A stretch of DNA of 53,410 nucleotides from Dehalococcoidia bacterium (GTDB lineage Bacteria; Chloroflexota; Dehalococcoidia; UBA2979): the NCBI GenBank assembly GCA_020845735.1, contig JADLFF010000041.1:1-53410 (forward strand). The letters are read 5' to 3'. The notes under the pieces were generated by a model. It had not been told where the DNA came from. It ran no database searches and worked only from the letters and a program-made list of their open reading frames with translations. The position numbers were made by a program, and so were the translations under genes. Below are positions 1 to 11,749 of this stretch, piece by piece; position 1 is the first letter of the stretch; each line of letters opens with the position of its first letter.

Positions 1-1184
1 CCATCCTCGCGACGTGCAACCGCACCGAGGTCTACCTCTCGGGTGACGCCCCTCCCGAGGCGGTGTTCGCGCTCCTCGAGACCGCCGCGGGCTTCGATGC
101 GCGCCTCGCGCGCCAGTACGCGCGCGTGCGCACAGGCCTCGACGTCGTGCGCCACCTCTTCGAGGTCAGCGCAGGCATCGACTCGATGGTGCTCGGTGAG
201 CCGGAGATCCTCGGACAGGTGCGCGCCGCTTACTACCAGGCCACGAGCGCCGGCGCCGACGACGCGCTGCTCGGCAAGCTGTTCCACCTCGCGATCCGCG
301 TGGGCCGCCGGGCGCGCGCGGAGACCGGGATCTCGAGGCGCGCCGTGTCGCTCTCCTCGGTCGCGGTCCACGAGGCGCTGGCGCTGCATCCGCGTGCGGA
401 CGCCACGCACGTCCTCGTGCTCGGCGCCGGTGAGGCCGGCCGCAGCGCCGTCGAGGCGATGGTCGACCGCGGCGTGGGGCAGGTCACCGTGGTGAATCGC
501 ACGCTCGCGCGCGCCGAGGCGCTGGCGCACGACCTCGGTGGCACCGCGCGCCCCATCGAGGACCTCGTGCCCGCCCTCGGGGAGGCGGACATCATCGTCG
601 CCGCGACCAGTGCCGCGCAGACCGTCGTGCCCCGCGCAGCCCTCGAGGCAGCGCTGCGCCGCCGCGCCGAGCGCGTTGCCGACGGCCCGCTCCTCGTGTT
701 CGACATCGCGATGCCGCGCGACTTCGAGCCTGCCGCGCGCCACCTCGACGGGGTGGTCTACCGCGACCTCGACGACCTGCAGGCCGTCTCCGAGGCCAAC
801 GGCGCCGCGCGCAGCGACGAGATCGACGCCGTCCGCGCGCTCGTGAGCGGCGAGGTCGATCGGTTCGCGCGCTGGTGGAGCCAGCTTGGCGTCCTGCCGA
901 CCGTGGCCGCGATCAACGAACGCGCCGAGGCGATGCGCGCCGCGCAGGTCGAGCGGACGCTGCAGGCCCTCGGCGACAGCGGCCGCACCGAGGAGATGCG
1001 CGCGCAGCTCGATGCCCTCACGCGCTCCCTCGTGCGCCAGCTCCTCCACGACCCGATCACGACGCTCCGGCGGCGCGGCGACCGCGACGACTACATCGCC
1101 GCTGCGCGCACCCTCTTTGCCCTCGATCCCACGCGCGCCGAGGAGTCGGCGCAGCCGCCCACGCCCCCCAGCCGCGAGGCCTGA
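1..1184 (+). CDS. hemA: Glutamyl-tRNA reductase, 5' end missing
   Basis: NADPH-dependent reduction of glutamyl-tRNA to glutamate-1-semialdehyde, first step of the C5 haem pathway. The reading frame is already open at base 3 and encodes the catalytic cysteine motif TCNRTE at once, so only a few N-terminal residues lie outside the window. Seen after it: the GluTR substrate stretch (VLGEPEILGQV), a Rossmann NADPH domain (VLGAGEAGRSA), and the C-terminal dimerisation helix ending near 1100. The GTG at 63 is internal and must not be used as the start. The stop is two bases before the hemC start, so the genes are co-transcribed. Family identity is certain from the motifs; the true start is not visible. 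Confidence 0.97.
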   Translation, partial: ILATCNRTEVYLSGDAPPEAVFALLETAAGFDARLARQYARVRTGLDVVRHLFEVSAGIDSMVLGEPEILGQVRAAYYQATSAGADDALLGKLFHLAIRVGRRARAETGISRRAVSLSSVAVHEALALHPRADATHVLVLGAGEAGRSAVEAMVDRGVGQVTVVNRTLARAEALAHDLGGTARPIEDLVPALGEADIIVAATSAAQTVVPRAALEAALRRRAERVADGPLLVFDIAMPRDFEPAARHLDGVVYRDLDDLQAVSEANGAARSDEIDAVRALVSGEVDRFARWWSQLGVLPTVAAINERAEAMRAAQVERTLQALGDSGRTEEMRAQLDALTRSLVRQLLHDPITTLRRRGDRDDYIAAARTLFALDPTRAEESAQPPTPPSREA

Positions 1185-1185
1185 G

Positions 1186-2094
1186 GTGCCGCGCCTCCGC
1201 ATCGCGACGCGCGCGTCCGCCCTCGCCCTCGTCCAGACGAGGCTGGCGGCCGACGCCCTGCGCGCCGCGCACCCCGGCATCGAGCTCGAGGAGGTGGAAG
1301 TCACCACCGAGGGCGACCGTGACCGCACCACGCCCCTCACGATCCTCGGTGGGCGCGGGGTGTTCGTGCGCTCCGTCGAGCAGGCGCTCCTCGAGGGCCG
1401 CGCGGACGTCGCGATGCACTCGCTGAAGGACGTGCCCACCGAGCAGCTCCCCGGCCTGGCCCTCGTGGCCGTCCTCCCGAGGGCGGACGTGCGCGACGCC
1501 CTCGTCAGCCGCGACGGCTCCTCGCTGAGCGCCCTCCCGAGTGGTGCACGCGTCGGCACCAGCTCCCGGCGGCGCGTCGCGCTGCTGCGGGCGCTGCGCC
1601 CGGACCTCGTCGCCACGGAGCTGCGAGGCAACGTCGACACCCGCCTCAGGCGCGTCGCCGAGGGCGACGTGGACGCCGCCATCCTCGCCGCCGCCGGCCT
1701 TGACCGCCTCGGACGCGCGTCCGAGGTCAGCGAGCTCCTCGAGGCGCGCGCGTTCCTGCCCGCTCCCGGCCAGGGCGCGATCGTCCTCCAGTGCCGCGCC
1801 GACGACGCCTCGACCGTGGACTTGCTGAGGGCGATCGATCACGCGGAGACCCACGTCGCCACCGACGCCGAGCGCGCCGTTCTCGCCGCCCTCGGATCCG
1901 GCTGCTCGCTGCCCGTCGGGGCGTACGCCACCATCGAGGGCGCCACGATCGCCCTCCGCGCCATGATTGCCACGGGAGAAGGCGCGGACAGCGTCCCCCA
2001 CTTCGAGGAGGCCACGGGCCGCCTCGAGGATGGCGTGGCGCTCGGCCGCGAGGTGGGCGAACGCCTCGCCGCGCGCGCCGGAGTGCACCCGTGA
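1186..2094 (+). CDS. hemC: Hydroxymethylbilane synthase (porphobilinogen deaminase)
   Basis: Joins four porphobilinogen molecules into hydroxymethylbilane on a covalently bound dipyrromethane cofactor. 302 residues, normal for the family. Visible motifs are the N-terminal IATRASALAL, the Lys/Asp substrate stretch MHSLKDVP, TSSRRR, and the cofactor-binding Cys240 in GSGCSLPVGA (codon at 1903-1905). The GTG at 1186 is chosen because it directly precedes IATRASALAL and follows the hemA stop by one base; the open frame continues upstream only as a shadow of hemA. The stop overlaps the next start as GTGA, which suggests translational coupling. Confidence 0.97.
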   Translation: MPRLRIATRASALALVQTRLAADALRAAHPGIELEEVEVTTEGDRDRTTPLTILGGRGVFVRSVEQALLEGRADVAMHSLKDVPTEQLPGLALVAVLPRADVRDALVSRDGSSLSALPSGARVGTSSRRRVALLRALRPDLVATELRGNVDTRLRRVAEGDVDAAILAAAGLDRLGRASEVSELLEARAFLPAPGQGAIVLQCRADDASTVDLLRAIDHAETHVATDAERAVLAALGSGCSLPVGAYATIEGATIALRAMIATGEGADSVPHFEEATGRLEDGVALGREVGERLAARAGVHP

Positions 2095-3731
2095 GCGCTT
2101 CGAGGGCGCACGGCCACGTCTGGCTCGTCGGTGCGGGGCCCGGCGCACCGGGCCTCATCACCGTCGCGGGTCTCGAGGTGCTGCGCAACGCTGAGGTCGT
2201 GCTCTACGACCGCCTCGCGCCGCCGGAGCTGCTGCGGGAGGCGCCGGCCGGCGCCACGCTCATCGATGCCGGCAAGGCCGCCGGCAACCACGCGATGACC
2301 CAGGACGAGATCAACGCCACGCTCGTCGAGCACGCGCGTGCCGGGAAGCGCGTGGTGCGCCTCAAGGGCGGCGACCCCTACGTCTTCGGGCGGGGCGGCG
2401 AGGAGGCGCTCGCGCTGGCCGAGGCCGGGCTCACCTGCACCGAGATCCCCGGCGTCACCTCGGCGATCGCCGGGCTCGCCCTCGCGCACATCCCGATCAC
2501 GCATCGCAACGTCGCCTCGTCCTTCGTCGTTGTCACCGGCCACGAGGACCCCACCAAGCCCGAGACCGCCGTCGACTGGACGCGCCACGCTCGAGGCGGG
2601 GACACCCTCGTCGTCCTCATGGGTGTGGGCCGCCTCGGCGCGATCGCCGGCGCGCTCATCGAGGCGGGACGCGACCCCTCGACGCCCGCCGCGCTGGTGC
2701 ATGCTGCCGCCACCCCTCGACAGCGCGTGGTCACCGCGCGCCTCGATGAGATCGCGCGCGTGGCCCTCGAGGCGGGCATCGGCGCCCCGTCCCTGCTCGT
2801 CGTCGGCGAGGTCGTCGGCCTCCGGCCTGCCCTCGAGGCGGCGGCGAGCCCGCTTGCCGGGAAGCGCGTGCTGATCACAAGGACGCGCGCGCAGGCCTCG
2901 ACGCTGGCGAGCGCCGTCCAGTCTGAGGGCGGGCACCCCGTCGTGCTCCCCGCGCTCGAGCTCGAGCGCCGCGTCGACGAGCCCGCGCTGCATGCGGCCG
3001 CCGAGGCACTGCGTGCGCGCGCCTATCGCTGGGTCGTGTTCACCTCGGCGAACGGGGTGGACGCGGGCCTCGAGGCGCTGCGCGGGGAGGGCCTCGACGC
3101 GCGCGCGTTCGCCGGTGCGCGCATCCTCGCGATCGGCGACGCCACGGCGCGGGCCCTGCTCGCGCGCGGGCTGGTCGCCGACCTCGTGCCTGCCGAGGCG
3201 GTCGGCGAGGGCGTCGTGGAGGCGCTGGTCGGCGCGGGCATGGAGGGCATCGAGGGCGCGCGCGTCCTCGTCCTCCGCGCCGAAGGCGGGCGTGCCGTGC
3301 TCCTCGAGGGGCTGCGCGCGGCAGGCGCCACCGTCGACGAGGTCACGCTCTACGTCGCGGCCGCGCCTGCCGAGGCGCCGCCCGAGGCGCTCGCGCTGTT
3401 GCGCGCGCGGCAGATCGACGCCGTGGCGTTCACCTCGTCGTCCACAGTGCGTAACCTGCTCACCGTGCTCGGTGAGGACATCGAGGCGCGCGCCGGCCTC
3501 GCGGCCGCACGCGTCGTCAGCATCGGCCCCGCCACCTCGGAGACCACGCGCGCCGCGGGCCTCGAGGTGGCTCGTGAAGCCGAGGTGCACACCGTGCCGG
3601 GCCTGGTGACGGCTCTGCGCGAGGCGCTGAGCGCCACGCGCCAGACAGCACCGCGCGAGGCGCTCAGCGACGCGCGCCAGACCGCACCCTGCGAGGCACT
3701 CGGGGCGGTCGAGGAAGGACCACAGCGATGA
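2091..3731 (+). CDS. cobA-hemD: Uroporphyrinogen-III C-methyltransferase / uroporphyrinogen-III synthase fusion
   Basis: A bifunctional protein of 546 residues. Residues about 8-250 form a SUMT (CobA) domain with [29 protein letters not shown] and AHIPITHR, which methylates uroporphyrinogen III toward sirohaem and B12. Residues about 258-500 form a HemD domain ([35 protein letters not shown]), which cyclises hydroxymethylbilane. This fusion is known in several phyla. The start GTG overlaps the hemC stop; the end overlaps hemB as ATGA. The C-terminus carries a 12-residue tandem repeat (nt 3618-3701) that is not part of either domain. Function is secure; the role of the tail is unknown. Confidence 0.95.
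   Translation: MSASRAHGHVWLVGAGPGAPGLITVAGLEVLRNAEVVLYDRLAPPELLREAPAGATLIDAGKAAGNHAMTQDEINATLVEHARAGKRVVRLKGGDPYVFGRGGEEALALAEAGLTCTEIPGVTSAIAGLALAHIPITHRNVASSFVVVTGHEDPTKPETAVDWTRHARGGDTLVVLMGVGRLGAIAGALIEAGRDPSTPAALVHAAATPRQRVVTARLDEIARVALEAGIGAPSLLVVGEVVGLRPALEAAASPLAGKRVLITRTRAQASTLASAVQSEGGHPVVLPALELERRVDEPALHAAAEALRARAYRWVVFTSANGVDAGLEALRGEGLDARAFAGARILAIGDATARALLARGLVADLVPAEAVGEGVVEALVGAGMEGIEGARVLVLRAEGGRAVLLEGLRAAGATVDEVTLYVAAAPAEAPPEALALLRARQIDAVAFTSSSTVRNLLTVLGEDIEARAGLAAARVVSIGPATSETTRAAGLEVAREAEVHTVPGLVTALREALSATRQTAPREALSDARQTAPCEALGAVEEGPQR
3618..3701 (+). repeat. 36-bp in-frame tandem repeat at the hemD tail
   Basis: Two full 36-base units (3618-3653 and 3654-3689) and the first 12 bases of a third encode [24 protein letters not shown] and CEAL. 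The units differ at a few positions. The repeat lies beyond the HemD fold and ends about 30 bases before the hemB start, so it may be a neutral expansion that also carries the hemB ribosome binding site region. Confidence 0.9.
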
Positions 3732-4735
3732 CCATCCACATCGGACGCGAGCTCGGGAGCTTCGAGCGCACGCGCCGCACGAGACGGAGCGCCGCGCTGC
3801 GCGGCCTCGTGCGTGAGACGCGCCTCGACCCCGCGACGTTCATCTACCCGCTCTTCGTGACGCACGGCGTCGACGTGCGCCAGCCCATCACCTCGATGCC
3901 CGGGCAGTCGCGACTGTCGCTCGACCAGCTCGAGCGCGAGGCGTCCGAGCTCCGCGAGCTGGGCGTCCGCGCCGTGCTGCTGTTCGGCATCCCCGCCTCG
4001 AAGGACCCGGAGGGCACCGAGGGCTACGCGGACACCGGCATCGTCCAGCAGGCGACGCGCGTCCTGAAGCGCGCCGACCCCGAGCTCGTCGTCGTCGCCG
4101 ACGTCTGCCTCTGCGAATACACCGACCACGGCCACTGCGGCCTGCTCACCCCGACCGGCGAGGTGGACAACGACCCCTCGCTCCACCTCCTGTCGAGGAT
4201 GGCCGTGAGCCTCGCCGACGCGGGCGCCGACATCATCGCGCCCTCCGACATGATGGACGGGCGCGTCGCCGCGATCCGGGAAGCCCTCGACGGCGCGGGC
4301 CACGAGGCGTTGCCGATCATGGCCTACAGCGCCAAGTACGCCTCCGCGTACTACGGCCCGTTCCGCGAGGCCGCCGACTCCGCGCCGCAGTTCGGGGACC
4401 GGCGCGGCTACCAGATGGACCCCGCCAACGCGCGGGAAGCCCTCCGCGAGATCGCCATCGACGAGGCGGAGGGCGCGGACATCGTGATGGTGAAGCCCGC
4501 GCTCGCCTACCTCGATGTCATTGCGCGCGTCCGCGCGCAGACCGACCTCCCGCTGGCCGCCTACAACGTGTCCGGCGAGTACGCGATGGTGAAGGCCGCC
4601 GCGCAGCAGGGCTGGCTCGACGAGGACCGCATCGTCCTCGAGACGCTGACGTCGATCCGGCGCGCGGGCGCCGACATCATCATCACGTACCACGCCAAGG
4701 AGGCCGCACGCTGGCTCACCGAGGGCCGCGCGTGA
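3728..4735 (+). CDS. hemB: Delta-aminolevulinic acid dehydratase (porphobilinogen synthase)
   Basis: Condenses two 5-aminolevulinate molecules to porphobilinogen. 335 residues, normal length. The Zn site is of the three-cysteine type ([14 protein letters not shown]), and both active-site lysines are visible in AYSAKYAS and [13 protein letters not shown]. The ATG overlaps the previous stop (ATGA) and is preceded by a strong GAGGAAGGA ribosome binding site, unlike its operon neighbours, which rely mainly on coupling. It sits between hemD and hemL; in pathway order hemL acts first. Confidence 0.98.
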   Translation: MTIHIGRELGSFERTRRTRRSAALRGLVRETRLDPATFIYPLFVTHGVDVRQPITSMPGQSRLSLDQLEREASELRELGVRAVLLFGIPASKDPEGTEGYADTGIVQQATRVLKRADPELVVVADVCLCEYTDHGHCGLLTPTGEVDNDPSLHLLSRMAVSLADAGADIIAPSDMMDGRVAAIREALDGAGHEALPIMAYSAKYASAYYGPFREAADSAPQFGDRRGYQMDPANAREALREIAIDEAEGADIVMVKPALAYLDVIARVRAQTDLPLAAYNVSGEYAMVKAAAQQGWLDEDRIVLETLTSIRRAGADIIITYHAKEAARWLTEGRA

Positions 4736-6045
4736 CCCTCCCGCCCGCGACCCTTGCCCACGCACGCTCCCGCGAGGTGATGGCGCGCGCCCGAGGGCTG
4801 CTCCCGGGCGGCGTCGATTCCCCCGTGCGCGCCTATCGAGGCGTGGACGGCGAGCCCGTCGTGATCGCTTCCGGAGCAGGCGCCCGCGTCACCGATGTCG
4901 ATGGCAACGAGTACATCGACTACGTCTGCTCGTTCGGGCCGCTCATCCTCGGCCACGCGCACGCCTCGGTGGTCGCCGCGATCCGCGACGCGGCGGGCCG
5001 GGGCACCTCGTTCGGCGCGCCCACCGAGGCCGAGGCAGACCTCGCCGCACGCGTGATCGAGGCGGTGCCGTCCATCAAGATGGTGCGCTTCGTCTCCTCG
5101 GGCACCGAGGCGACGATGACCGCACTCCGCCTCGCGCGGGCCGCCACCGGCCGCGACCTCATCCTGAAGTTCGACGGCGGCTACCACGGCCACGCCGACG
5201 GGCTGCTCGCCTCGGCCGGCTCGGGCGTCGCCACCCTCGGGCTGCCGGACTCGCCGGGCGTGCCTGCCGCGTTCGCCGCACAGACCCTCGTCACCCCGTA
5301 CAACGACCTCGAGGGCGTGCGCGCGGCCCTCGAGGCGCACCCCGCCGCGATCGCCTGCGTCATCGTCGAGCCAATCGCCGGGAACATGGGCCTTGTCGAG
5401 CCGGCGCCCGGCTTCCTCGAGGGCCTGCGCGCGCTCTGTGACGAGCACGGCGCGCTGCTCGTCTTTGACGAGGTGATCACGGGCTTCCGCGTCGGGCGTG
5501 GCGGCGCTCAGGCGAAGTTCGGCGTACGCCCAGATCTCACCGCCCTCGGCAAGGTGATCGGCGGCGGCCTGCCCGTCGGCGCCTACGGCGGCTCCCGAGC
5601 GCTGATGGAGCGCATGGCGCCCGTCGGCCCCGTCTACCAGGCGGGCACGCTCTCCGGGAACCCGCTCGCGATGGCCTCGGGCATCGCCACCCTCGACACG
5701 CTCGCGGACATCGAGGGGGCGTACGCACGCCTCGAGGAGCTGGGCGCACGCCTCGCGACCGGCCTCGAGCGCGCCGCCTCCGAGGCCGGCGTGGCGCTCT
5801 CCGTGGCGCGCGTCGGATCGCTGCTCACGCCCTTCTTCCGGGGCGCGCTACCTCGGAACTACGCCGAGGCGCGCACGAGCGACACGGCCGCGTTCGCGCG
5901 CTTCCACGCCGCCATGCTGGATCGAGGCGTGCTGCTCCCGCCGTCGCAGTTCGAGACCTGGTTCGTGTCGCTCGCCCACGACGAAGCCGCCATCGACGCC
6001 ACCATCGAGGCCGCCCGCGCCGCCCTCGCGGAGGTGAGAAACTGA
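4732..6045 (+). CDS. hemL: Glutamate-1-semialdehyde 2,1-aminomutase
   Basis: PLP enzyme that converts glutamate-1-semialdehyde to 5-aminolevulinate, using the product of hemA. 437 residues with the N-terminal [11 protein letters not shown], the substrate gate [15 protein letters not shown], the PLP aspartate in [12 protein letters not shown], and the Schiff-base lysine in [15 protein letters not shown]. The GTG start overlaps the hemB stop (GTGA). This is the last gene of the hem operon; no clear terminator follows, and the next gene has its own promoter. Confidence 0.98.
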   Translation: MTLPPATLAHARSREVMARARGLLPGGVDSPVRAYRGVDGEPVVIASGAGARVTDVDGNEYIDYVCSFGPLILGHAHASVVAAIRDAAGRGTSFGAPTEAEADLAARVIEAVPSIKMVRFVSSGTEATMTALRLARAATGRDLILKFDGGYHGHADGLLASAGSGVATLGLPDSPGVPAAFAAQTLVTPYNDLEGVRAALEAHPAAIACVIVEPIAGNMGLVEPAPGFLEGLRALCDEHGALLVFDEVITGFRVGRGGAQAKFGVRPDLTALGKVIGGGLPVGAYGGSRALMERMAPVGPVYQAGTLSGNPLAMASGIATLDTLADIEGAYARLEELGARLATGLERAASEAGVALSVARVGSLLTPFFRGALPRNYAEARTSDTAAFARFHAAMLDRGVLLPPSQFETWFVSLAHDEAAIDATIEAARAALAEVRN

Positions 6046-6072
6046 TGCGCTGGCCCGTAGCTGCCCCGGCAG

Positions 6073-6078
6073 TATCGT
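6073..6078 (+). promoter_or_regulatory. Leaderless -10 element for hicA
   Basis: TATCGT matches TANNNT and ends exactly 6 bases before the GTG of hicA, so transcription would begin at or next to the start codon. No ribosome binding site precedes the gene. The same spacing is seen before three other genes in the window. No convincing -35 hexamer is visible. Confidence 0.5.
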
Positions 6079-6084
6079 TCGGCC

Positions 6085-6288
6085 GTGCCGAAGGTACGGG
6101 ACGCTATTCGCCTGCTCGAGGCTGACGGCTGGTCCGTCGTCAGAGTGCGGGGTAGCCATCGCCAGTTCGGACACCCAACGAAGCGAGGTCTCGTGACGGT
6201 TGCGGGAGCTCGAAGCCACGACCTTCCGCCTGGAACGTGGAGGAGCATCCTCCGTCAGGCCGGTCTCTGGGAGGGTCAGACATCGTGA
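6085..6288 (+). CDS. hicA: HicA-family mRNA interferase toxin
   Basis: 67 residues with the HicA dsRBD-like fold signature: LLEADGWSVVRVRGSHRQF, in which the histidine of GSHRQF is the catalytic residue of the family, followed by HPTK, the HDLPPGT stretch and SILRQAGL. It cleaves mRNA in translation-arrested cells unless bound by HicB. GTG start, probably leaderless. The stop overlaps the hicB start (GTGA), the usual toxin-first HicAB arrangement. Located just after the hem operon, in an otherwise housekeeping region. Confidence 0.9.
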   Translation: MPKVRDAIRLLEADGWSVVRVRGSHRQFGHPTKRGLVTVAGARSHDLPPGTWRSILRQAGLWEGQTS

Positions 6289-6497
6289 AGTACGCAGTCG
6301 TGTTCGAGGAGGCCGGGACGAACTTCGCCGCCTACGTGCCGGACCTACCGGGGTGCGTGGCCACCGGGCGCACCCGCGCCGAGGTCGAACGACACATTCG
6401 CGAGGCGATCGCGCTCCACCTCGATGGGATGCGCACCGACGGCCTCCCGATTCCACGTCCTTCCTGCTGGACCGACATGGTCGAGGCCGCCTCGTAA
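6285..6497 (+). CDS. hicB: HicB-family antitoxin, short form without DNA-binding domain
   Basis: 70 residues forming the partial RNase H-like HicB fold: YAVVFEEAGTNFAAYVPDLPGCVATG followed by a long helix (EVERHIREAIALHLDGM), shown here in parts of the family pattern. It neutralises HicA by covering its active site. The C-terminal HTH or ribbon-helix-helix found in many HicB proteins is absent, so self-repression by this protein alone is unlikely. GTG start overlaps the hicA stop. Confidence 0.88.
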   Translation: MKYAVVFEEAGTNFAAYVPDLPGCVATGRTRAEVERHIREAIALHLDGMRTDGLPIPRPSCWTDMVEAAS

Positions 6498-6568
6498 GTC
6501 GCGGAGCGAAGTCGCAGGCGCCCGGATTCCCCGCCGTCCCTGGACCTCCGCGGAGGGTCGCGCGTCTC

Positions 6569-6597
6569 CCGTTCGTGATGAGCCTGTCGAACCACAC
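6569..6597 (+). repeat. Intergenic hairpin repeat, GTGGT type, one stem mismatch
   Basis: A single copy of the common repeat: CCGTTC, then GTGAT, the loop GAGCCTGTCGA and ACCAC. The left stem has one change (GTGAT for GTGGT). A CGAATCGAG box follows at about 6616. The 203-base gap between hicB and the Na/Pi symporter-like gene holds nothing else that I recognise. Confidence 0.85.
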
Positions 6598-6700
6598 GGC
6601 CGTCATCGTGAGGTCCGAATCGAGCGCCCCCGGGCTTGCGCCGGAGGTGCGCTCGAACCGCTGAGGTCGTCCGCACCGCCCTCGGGAGCGGGCCGAACGG

Positions 6701-7885
6701 CTAGAGCGCCATCAGCACCAGCGGCGTCCCCACGAACACCACGAGGAAGGTCGCCAGCCATCGACGCTCGCTCGATACCAGGTGCGCGCTCGCCAGGATG
6801 AGCCGCGCGAACGGCCCGTACGCCACGCCGAGGATCACGAGCGACACCAGCGTGACCGACAGCATCTCGGCGAGGACGACCGCGGGCGCCTCGCGCGCGT
6901 TGACCAGCAGTGCCGCGAACAGCGTGTCGATGAAGGTGGTGATGTTCGCGCCCATGACGTAGGGGACCACGTACTCGCGGCGCACGATCCGCTTCAGGGC
7001 CAGCGGCACCAGGATCGTCACCGACAGCGACACCGACATCGTGATCGAGGTGACGAGCGCGCCGAAGAGGAACATCGAGCGCGGCGCCGCGAAGTGCCGC
7101 GACATCCGCTCGAACCTCGGTGACGGCGGGTCGAGGTTCGGGAGCAGCCGGTCGAAGAGCGCGAACGCGCCGAGGAGCGTCGTGACGCCGAGGATGAACA
7201 CGAGCGCACCCGGGAGCCGCGCGTCGATCGCGTGCACCACCGGGTTCACGAGGGCGCTCGGGGCCTCCGTCCAGCCGTTCGGAATCGCGCGCGCGGGTCC
7301 ATCGAGGACCCCGCTCGCCAGCAGCTCGACCGCGACGAAGGTGGCCGGGATGTAGATCGCGGCTGTCGTGAGCAGCGCCACGACGCCGATGTAGATGCCG
7401 TCCGGCCGCCGCCTCCCGAGGAGGTAGGAGACGAACCCGACCACCAGCACCACCATCGAGGCGCCGAGCCGCGACCCGGCAAGCATCGCCAGCGCCTCGG
7501 AGGGGCTTGCCGCACCACCATCGAGGAGCGACAGCGACAGGGCCGCGACCGGCGAGCCGGACAGCGCTCCGTAGGCGAGCAGCCAGCCGAAGCCCACGAA
7601 GTTGACCACGCCCTCCACCTCGAACTGGCGGAGCACGGCGCTCACGGCGGATGCCGAGGCCGCGAGCAACTTGAGTGCCAGCACGAAGAGCAGGAGGACC
7701 AGCACCCCACCGAGGGCTGTGCGCAGCCATGCGACCGCGAGCGTCGCGGCGTGCGGGCGCGCCGCGACGGGGGCAGGCTCGGGGAGCACGGCCTCGGGGA
7801 GCGCAGGCTCGGGGTTCACTGCGGCCGTCACCCCACCCATCGTGGGGTAGGCGGGACTCGGCAGGCGCGTCTCGTTCGGGGGCAT
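6701..7885 (-). CDS. Na/Pi-cotransporter-like membrane protein
   Basis: 394 residues, strongly hydrophobic, with about eight or nine predicted membrane spans beginning near residue 40 after a Pro/Ala-rich cytoplasmic tail. Two inverted half-repeats resemble the NptA/PF02690 sodium-phosphate symporters: SITMSVSLSVTILVPLAL stands where the family has its QSSS motif, and VMGANITTFIDTLFAAL resembles the GANIGTT motif. The QSSS residues themselves are not conserved, so substrate is uncertain. The ATG at 7885 starts MPPNETRL; a second ATG lies 14 codons later. pstB and phoU lie on the far side of recQ, consistent with phosphate uptake. Confidence 0.65.
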   Translation of the reverse strand: MPPNETRLPSPAYPTMGGVTAAVNPEPALPEAVLPEPAPVAARPHAATLAVAWLRTALGGVLVLLLFVLALKLLAASASAVSAVLRQFEVEGVVNFVGFGWLLAYGALSGSPVAALSLSLLDGGAASPSEALAMLAGSRLGASMVVLVVGFVSYLLGRRRPDGIYIGVVALLTTAAIYIPATFVAVELLASGVLDGPARAIPNGWTEAPSALVNPVVHAIDARLPGALVFILGVTTLLGAFALFDRLLPNLDPPSPRFERMSRHFAAPRSMFLFGALVTSITMSVSLSVTILVPLALKRIVRREYVVPYVMGANITTFIDTLFAALLVNAREAPAVVLAEMLSVTLVSLVILGVAYGPFARLILASAHLVSSERRWLATFLVVFVGTPLVLMAL

Positions 7886-7930
7886 AAGACCTATTAATTG
7901 GAGGGGAATAGTCGTGTTCGGCTGATGCAG

Positions 7931-7951
7931 GGTACCCCTCGAGGGGGTGCC
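7931..7951. terminator. Strong inverted repeat after recQ
   Basis: GGTACCCC TCGA GGGGGTGCC forms a stable stem just past the recQ stop (7969, reverse strand) and upstream of the symporter-like start (7885). There is no T tract, so it is a weak candidate as an intrinsic terminator; it could equally be a leader hairpin for the downstream gene. It contains one CCTCGAGG octamer (7937-7944). Confidence 0.4.
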
Positions 7952-7968
7952 GTGCCACCGTCCGAACG

Positions 7969-9975
<2,007 letters not shown>

Positions 9976-10018
9976 ACGGATCCTTCCGCGGCAGGGGAGA
10001 CCTCGGCGAGGTGGACTG

Positions 10019-10024
10019 ATCCTA
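10019..10024 (-). promoter_or_regulatory. Probable recQ -10 element
   Basis: TAGGAT on the reverse strand, about 44 bases upstream of the TTG start. It matches the TANNNT pattern used elsewhere in the window; no clear -35 is visible. Confidence 0.35.
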
Positions 10025-10146
10025 GCGCCTACGAGCGCGTACTAGCGCGCTTGTTCGACTGGCGGTTGAACCGGGCCTGGAGGCGGCATGACGCAGGCCT
10101 AAACTGGAGTTAACAAACGGGTCCCAGTGGGGCCGTGCTCCCTCGC

Positions 10147-10152
10147 TACACT
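10147..10152 (+). promoter_or_regulatory. Probable pstB -10 element
   Basis: TACACT lies 25 bases upstream of the pstB GTG and is followed by GGGGAGGGA as ribosome binding site. The preceding stretch contains the AT-rich TTAACAAAC near 10109; no Pho-box direct repeats could be made out. Confidence 0.35.
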
Positions 10153-10177
10153 CCGAATCGAGGTGGGGAGGGAACCA

Positions 10178-11050
10178 GTGACCACACTTGAGTCTCGAAG
10201 CAACCTCGAGTCGGAGATCGAGATGGTCGAACGGCAGCAGCGCGAGGCGGCGATCGGACTCGCAGCGCCCGTCGACGAGCCCGTCCAGGATGCGGCGGTC
10301 GAGCTCAAGGGCGTGAGTGTCTGGTACGGGCAGAAGCAGGCCGTGGGGGACGTGAGCCTGCGCATCCCGAGGAACAAGGTGACGGCGCTCATCGGACCGT
10401 CAGGGTGCGGGAAGAGCACGCTCCTGCGCACGATGAACCGCATGACGGACCTGGTGCCGAGCGCGCGCGCGAGCGGCGAGATCAACATCAACGGCGTGAA
10501 CGTCCTCGGTGATGACATTGATCCGGTGCAGGTGCGTCGTGCCGTCGGCATGGTCTTCCAGAAGCCCAACCCCTTCCCGAAGTCGATTCGAGAGAACATC
10601 GCCTTCGGGATGCGGATCAACGGATACCGAGGCGACCTCAACCCGCTCGTCGAGCACGCGCTGCGGCAGGCGGCGCTCTGGGACGAGGTGAAGGACAAGC
10701 TTGATGAGTCAGGCCTGGCGCTTTCCGGAGGCCAGCAGCAGCGCCTCTGCATCGCGCGGACCATCGCGATCGAGCCCGAGATTGTGCTGATGGACGAGCC
10801 CTGCTCGGCGCTGGACCCGATCGCGACCCAGCACATCGAGGACCTGATGCGCGACCTCGCCGCGCGCTTTACGATTGTCATCGTGACGCACAACCTGCAA
10901 CAGGCGGCGCGTGTCTCGGATCGGACGGCGTTCATGCTGGCCGAGCACGACCTCGTGGGGCATCTCGTTGAGTATGGCGAGACGGACCGCGTGTTCCGCA
11001 GCCCGCGCGATGAGCGCACCGAGGCGTACATCACCGGCCGTTTCGGCTAG
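10178..11050 (+). CDS. pstB: Phosphate ABC transporter ATP-binding protein PstB
   Basis: 290 residues. Walker [11 protein letters not shown]-loop [10 protein letters not shown] (the PstB-specific NPFP), signature LSGGQQQR, Walker [13 protein letters not shown] and the H-loop [13 protein letters not shown]. Energises uptake of inorganic phosphate through PstCA. An N-terminal extension of about 45 residues precedes the ABC domain, ending in a DEPVQDAA linker. The GTG at 10178 is favoured over the upstream frame because of the GGGGAGGG site. pstS, pstC and pstA are not adjacent; only phoU follows, 33 bases downstream. Confidence 0.95.
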   Translation: MTTLESRSNLESEIEMVERQQREAAIGLAAPVDEPVQDAAVELKGVSVWYGQKQAVGDVSLRIPRNKVTALIGPSGCGKSTLLRTMNRMTDLVPSARASGEININGVNVLGDDIDPVQVRRAVGMVFQKPNPFPKSIRENIAFGMRINGYRGDLNPLVEHALRQAALWDEVKDKLDESGLALSGGQQQRLCIARTIAIEPEIVLMDEPCSALDPIATQHIEDLMRDLAARFTIVIVTHNLQQAARVSDRTAFMLAEHDLVGHLVEYGETDRVFRSPRDERTEAYITGRFG

Positions 11051-11083
11051 CCAGCTGAGTCCCCGTAGCACGTCGGAGACCCG

Positions 11084-11749
11084 ATGCCCCGCGAGGAGTT
11101 CCACCGCCAGCTAGCCGCACTTGAGCAGGGCATGCTCGAGATGGGGGCGATGGTCGACCGCCAGATAGAGCGCTCGATGCAGGCGCTGCTCGAGCGGGAC
11201 GCACCCCTCGCCGAGGCGGTGATCCGCGATGACACCGAGGTCAACCGGGCCCGCTTTCGCCTCGACAATGACTGCCTGCACATCCTTGCGTCGCAGGCGC
11301 CGCTCGCGACGGACCTGCGCGTGGTCGTCTCGGTGATGGCGATTGCCGCCGAGCTGGAGCGGATGGCAGACCACGCCGAGGGCAATGGCTCGATCGTGCT
11401 GCTGATGCGCGATGAGCCCTTCGTGAAGCCGCTGGTCGACATTCCGAGGATGGCCGACATCGCGCGCCAGATGCTGCGCGAGGCGCTTGCCGCGTTCACG
11501 GAGCGCGACGTCGACGCCGCATACCGGATCGGTGAGCGTGACGACGAGGTCGATGGGCTCCAGGACACCGTGTACCACGACCTGGTCAAGATCATGATCG
11601 CGGACCCCTCCACCGTCGAGGCGTGCACGCACCTCCTCTGGGTCGCGCACAACCTCGAGCGGATCGCCGACCGCGCGACCAACATCGCCGAGCGCGTCGT
11701 GTTCACCGTCACCGGCGCCCTCCCCGAGATGGACGTCTCGAGCTACTAA
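11084..11749 (+). CDS. phoU: Phosphate signalling complex protein PhoU
   Basis: 221 residues, two tandem three-helix PhoU repeats. The metal-binding signatures ELERMADHAEG (first half) and NLERIADRATNIAE (second half) are both visible, with the hallmark RVVVSVMAIA between. PhoU dampens PhoR kinase and Pst transport when phosphate is plentiful. ATG is preceded by GTCGGAGA. It forms a two-gene unit with pstB; no phoR/phoB pair is in the window. Confidence 0.95.
   Translation: MPREEFHRQLAALEQGMLEMGAMVDRQIERSMQALLERDAPLAEAVIRDDTEVNRARFRLDNDCLHILASQAPLATDLRVVVSVMAIAAELERMADHAEGNGSIVLLMRDEPFVKPLVDIPRMADIARQMLREALAAFTERDVDAAYRIGERDDEVDGLQDTVYHDLVKIMIADPSTVEACTHLLWVAHNLERIADRATNIAERVVFTVTGALPEMDVSSY

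Noticed and set aside
1839..3590. Long reverse-strand open frame opposite hemC and cobA-hemD
   Set aside because: It is a shadow of genes with conserved motifs on the forward strand; the translation is low-complexity Arg/Ala/Gly/Glu. The same holds for long antisense frames opposite gltB (32215-33930) and metE (51075-53321).
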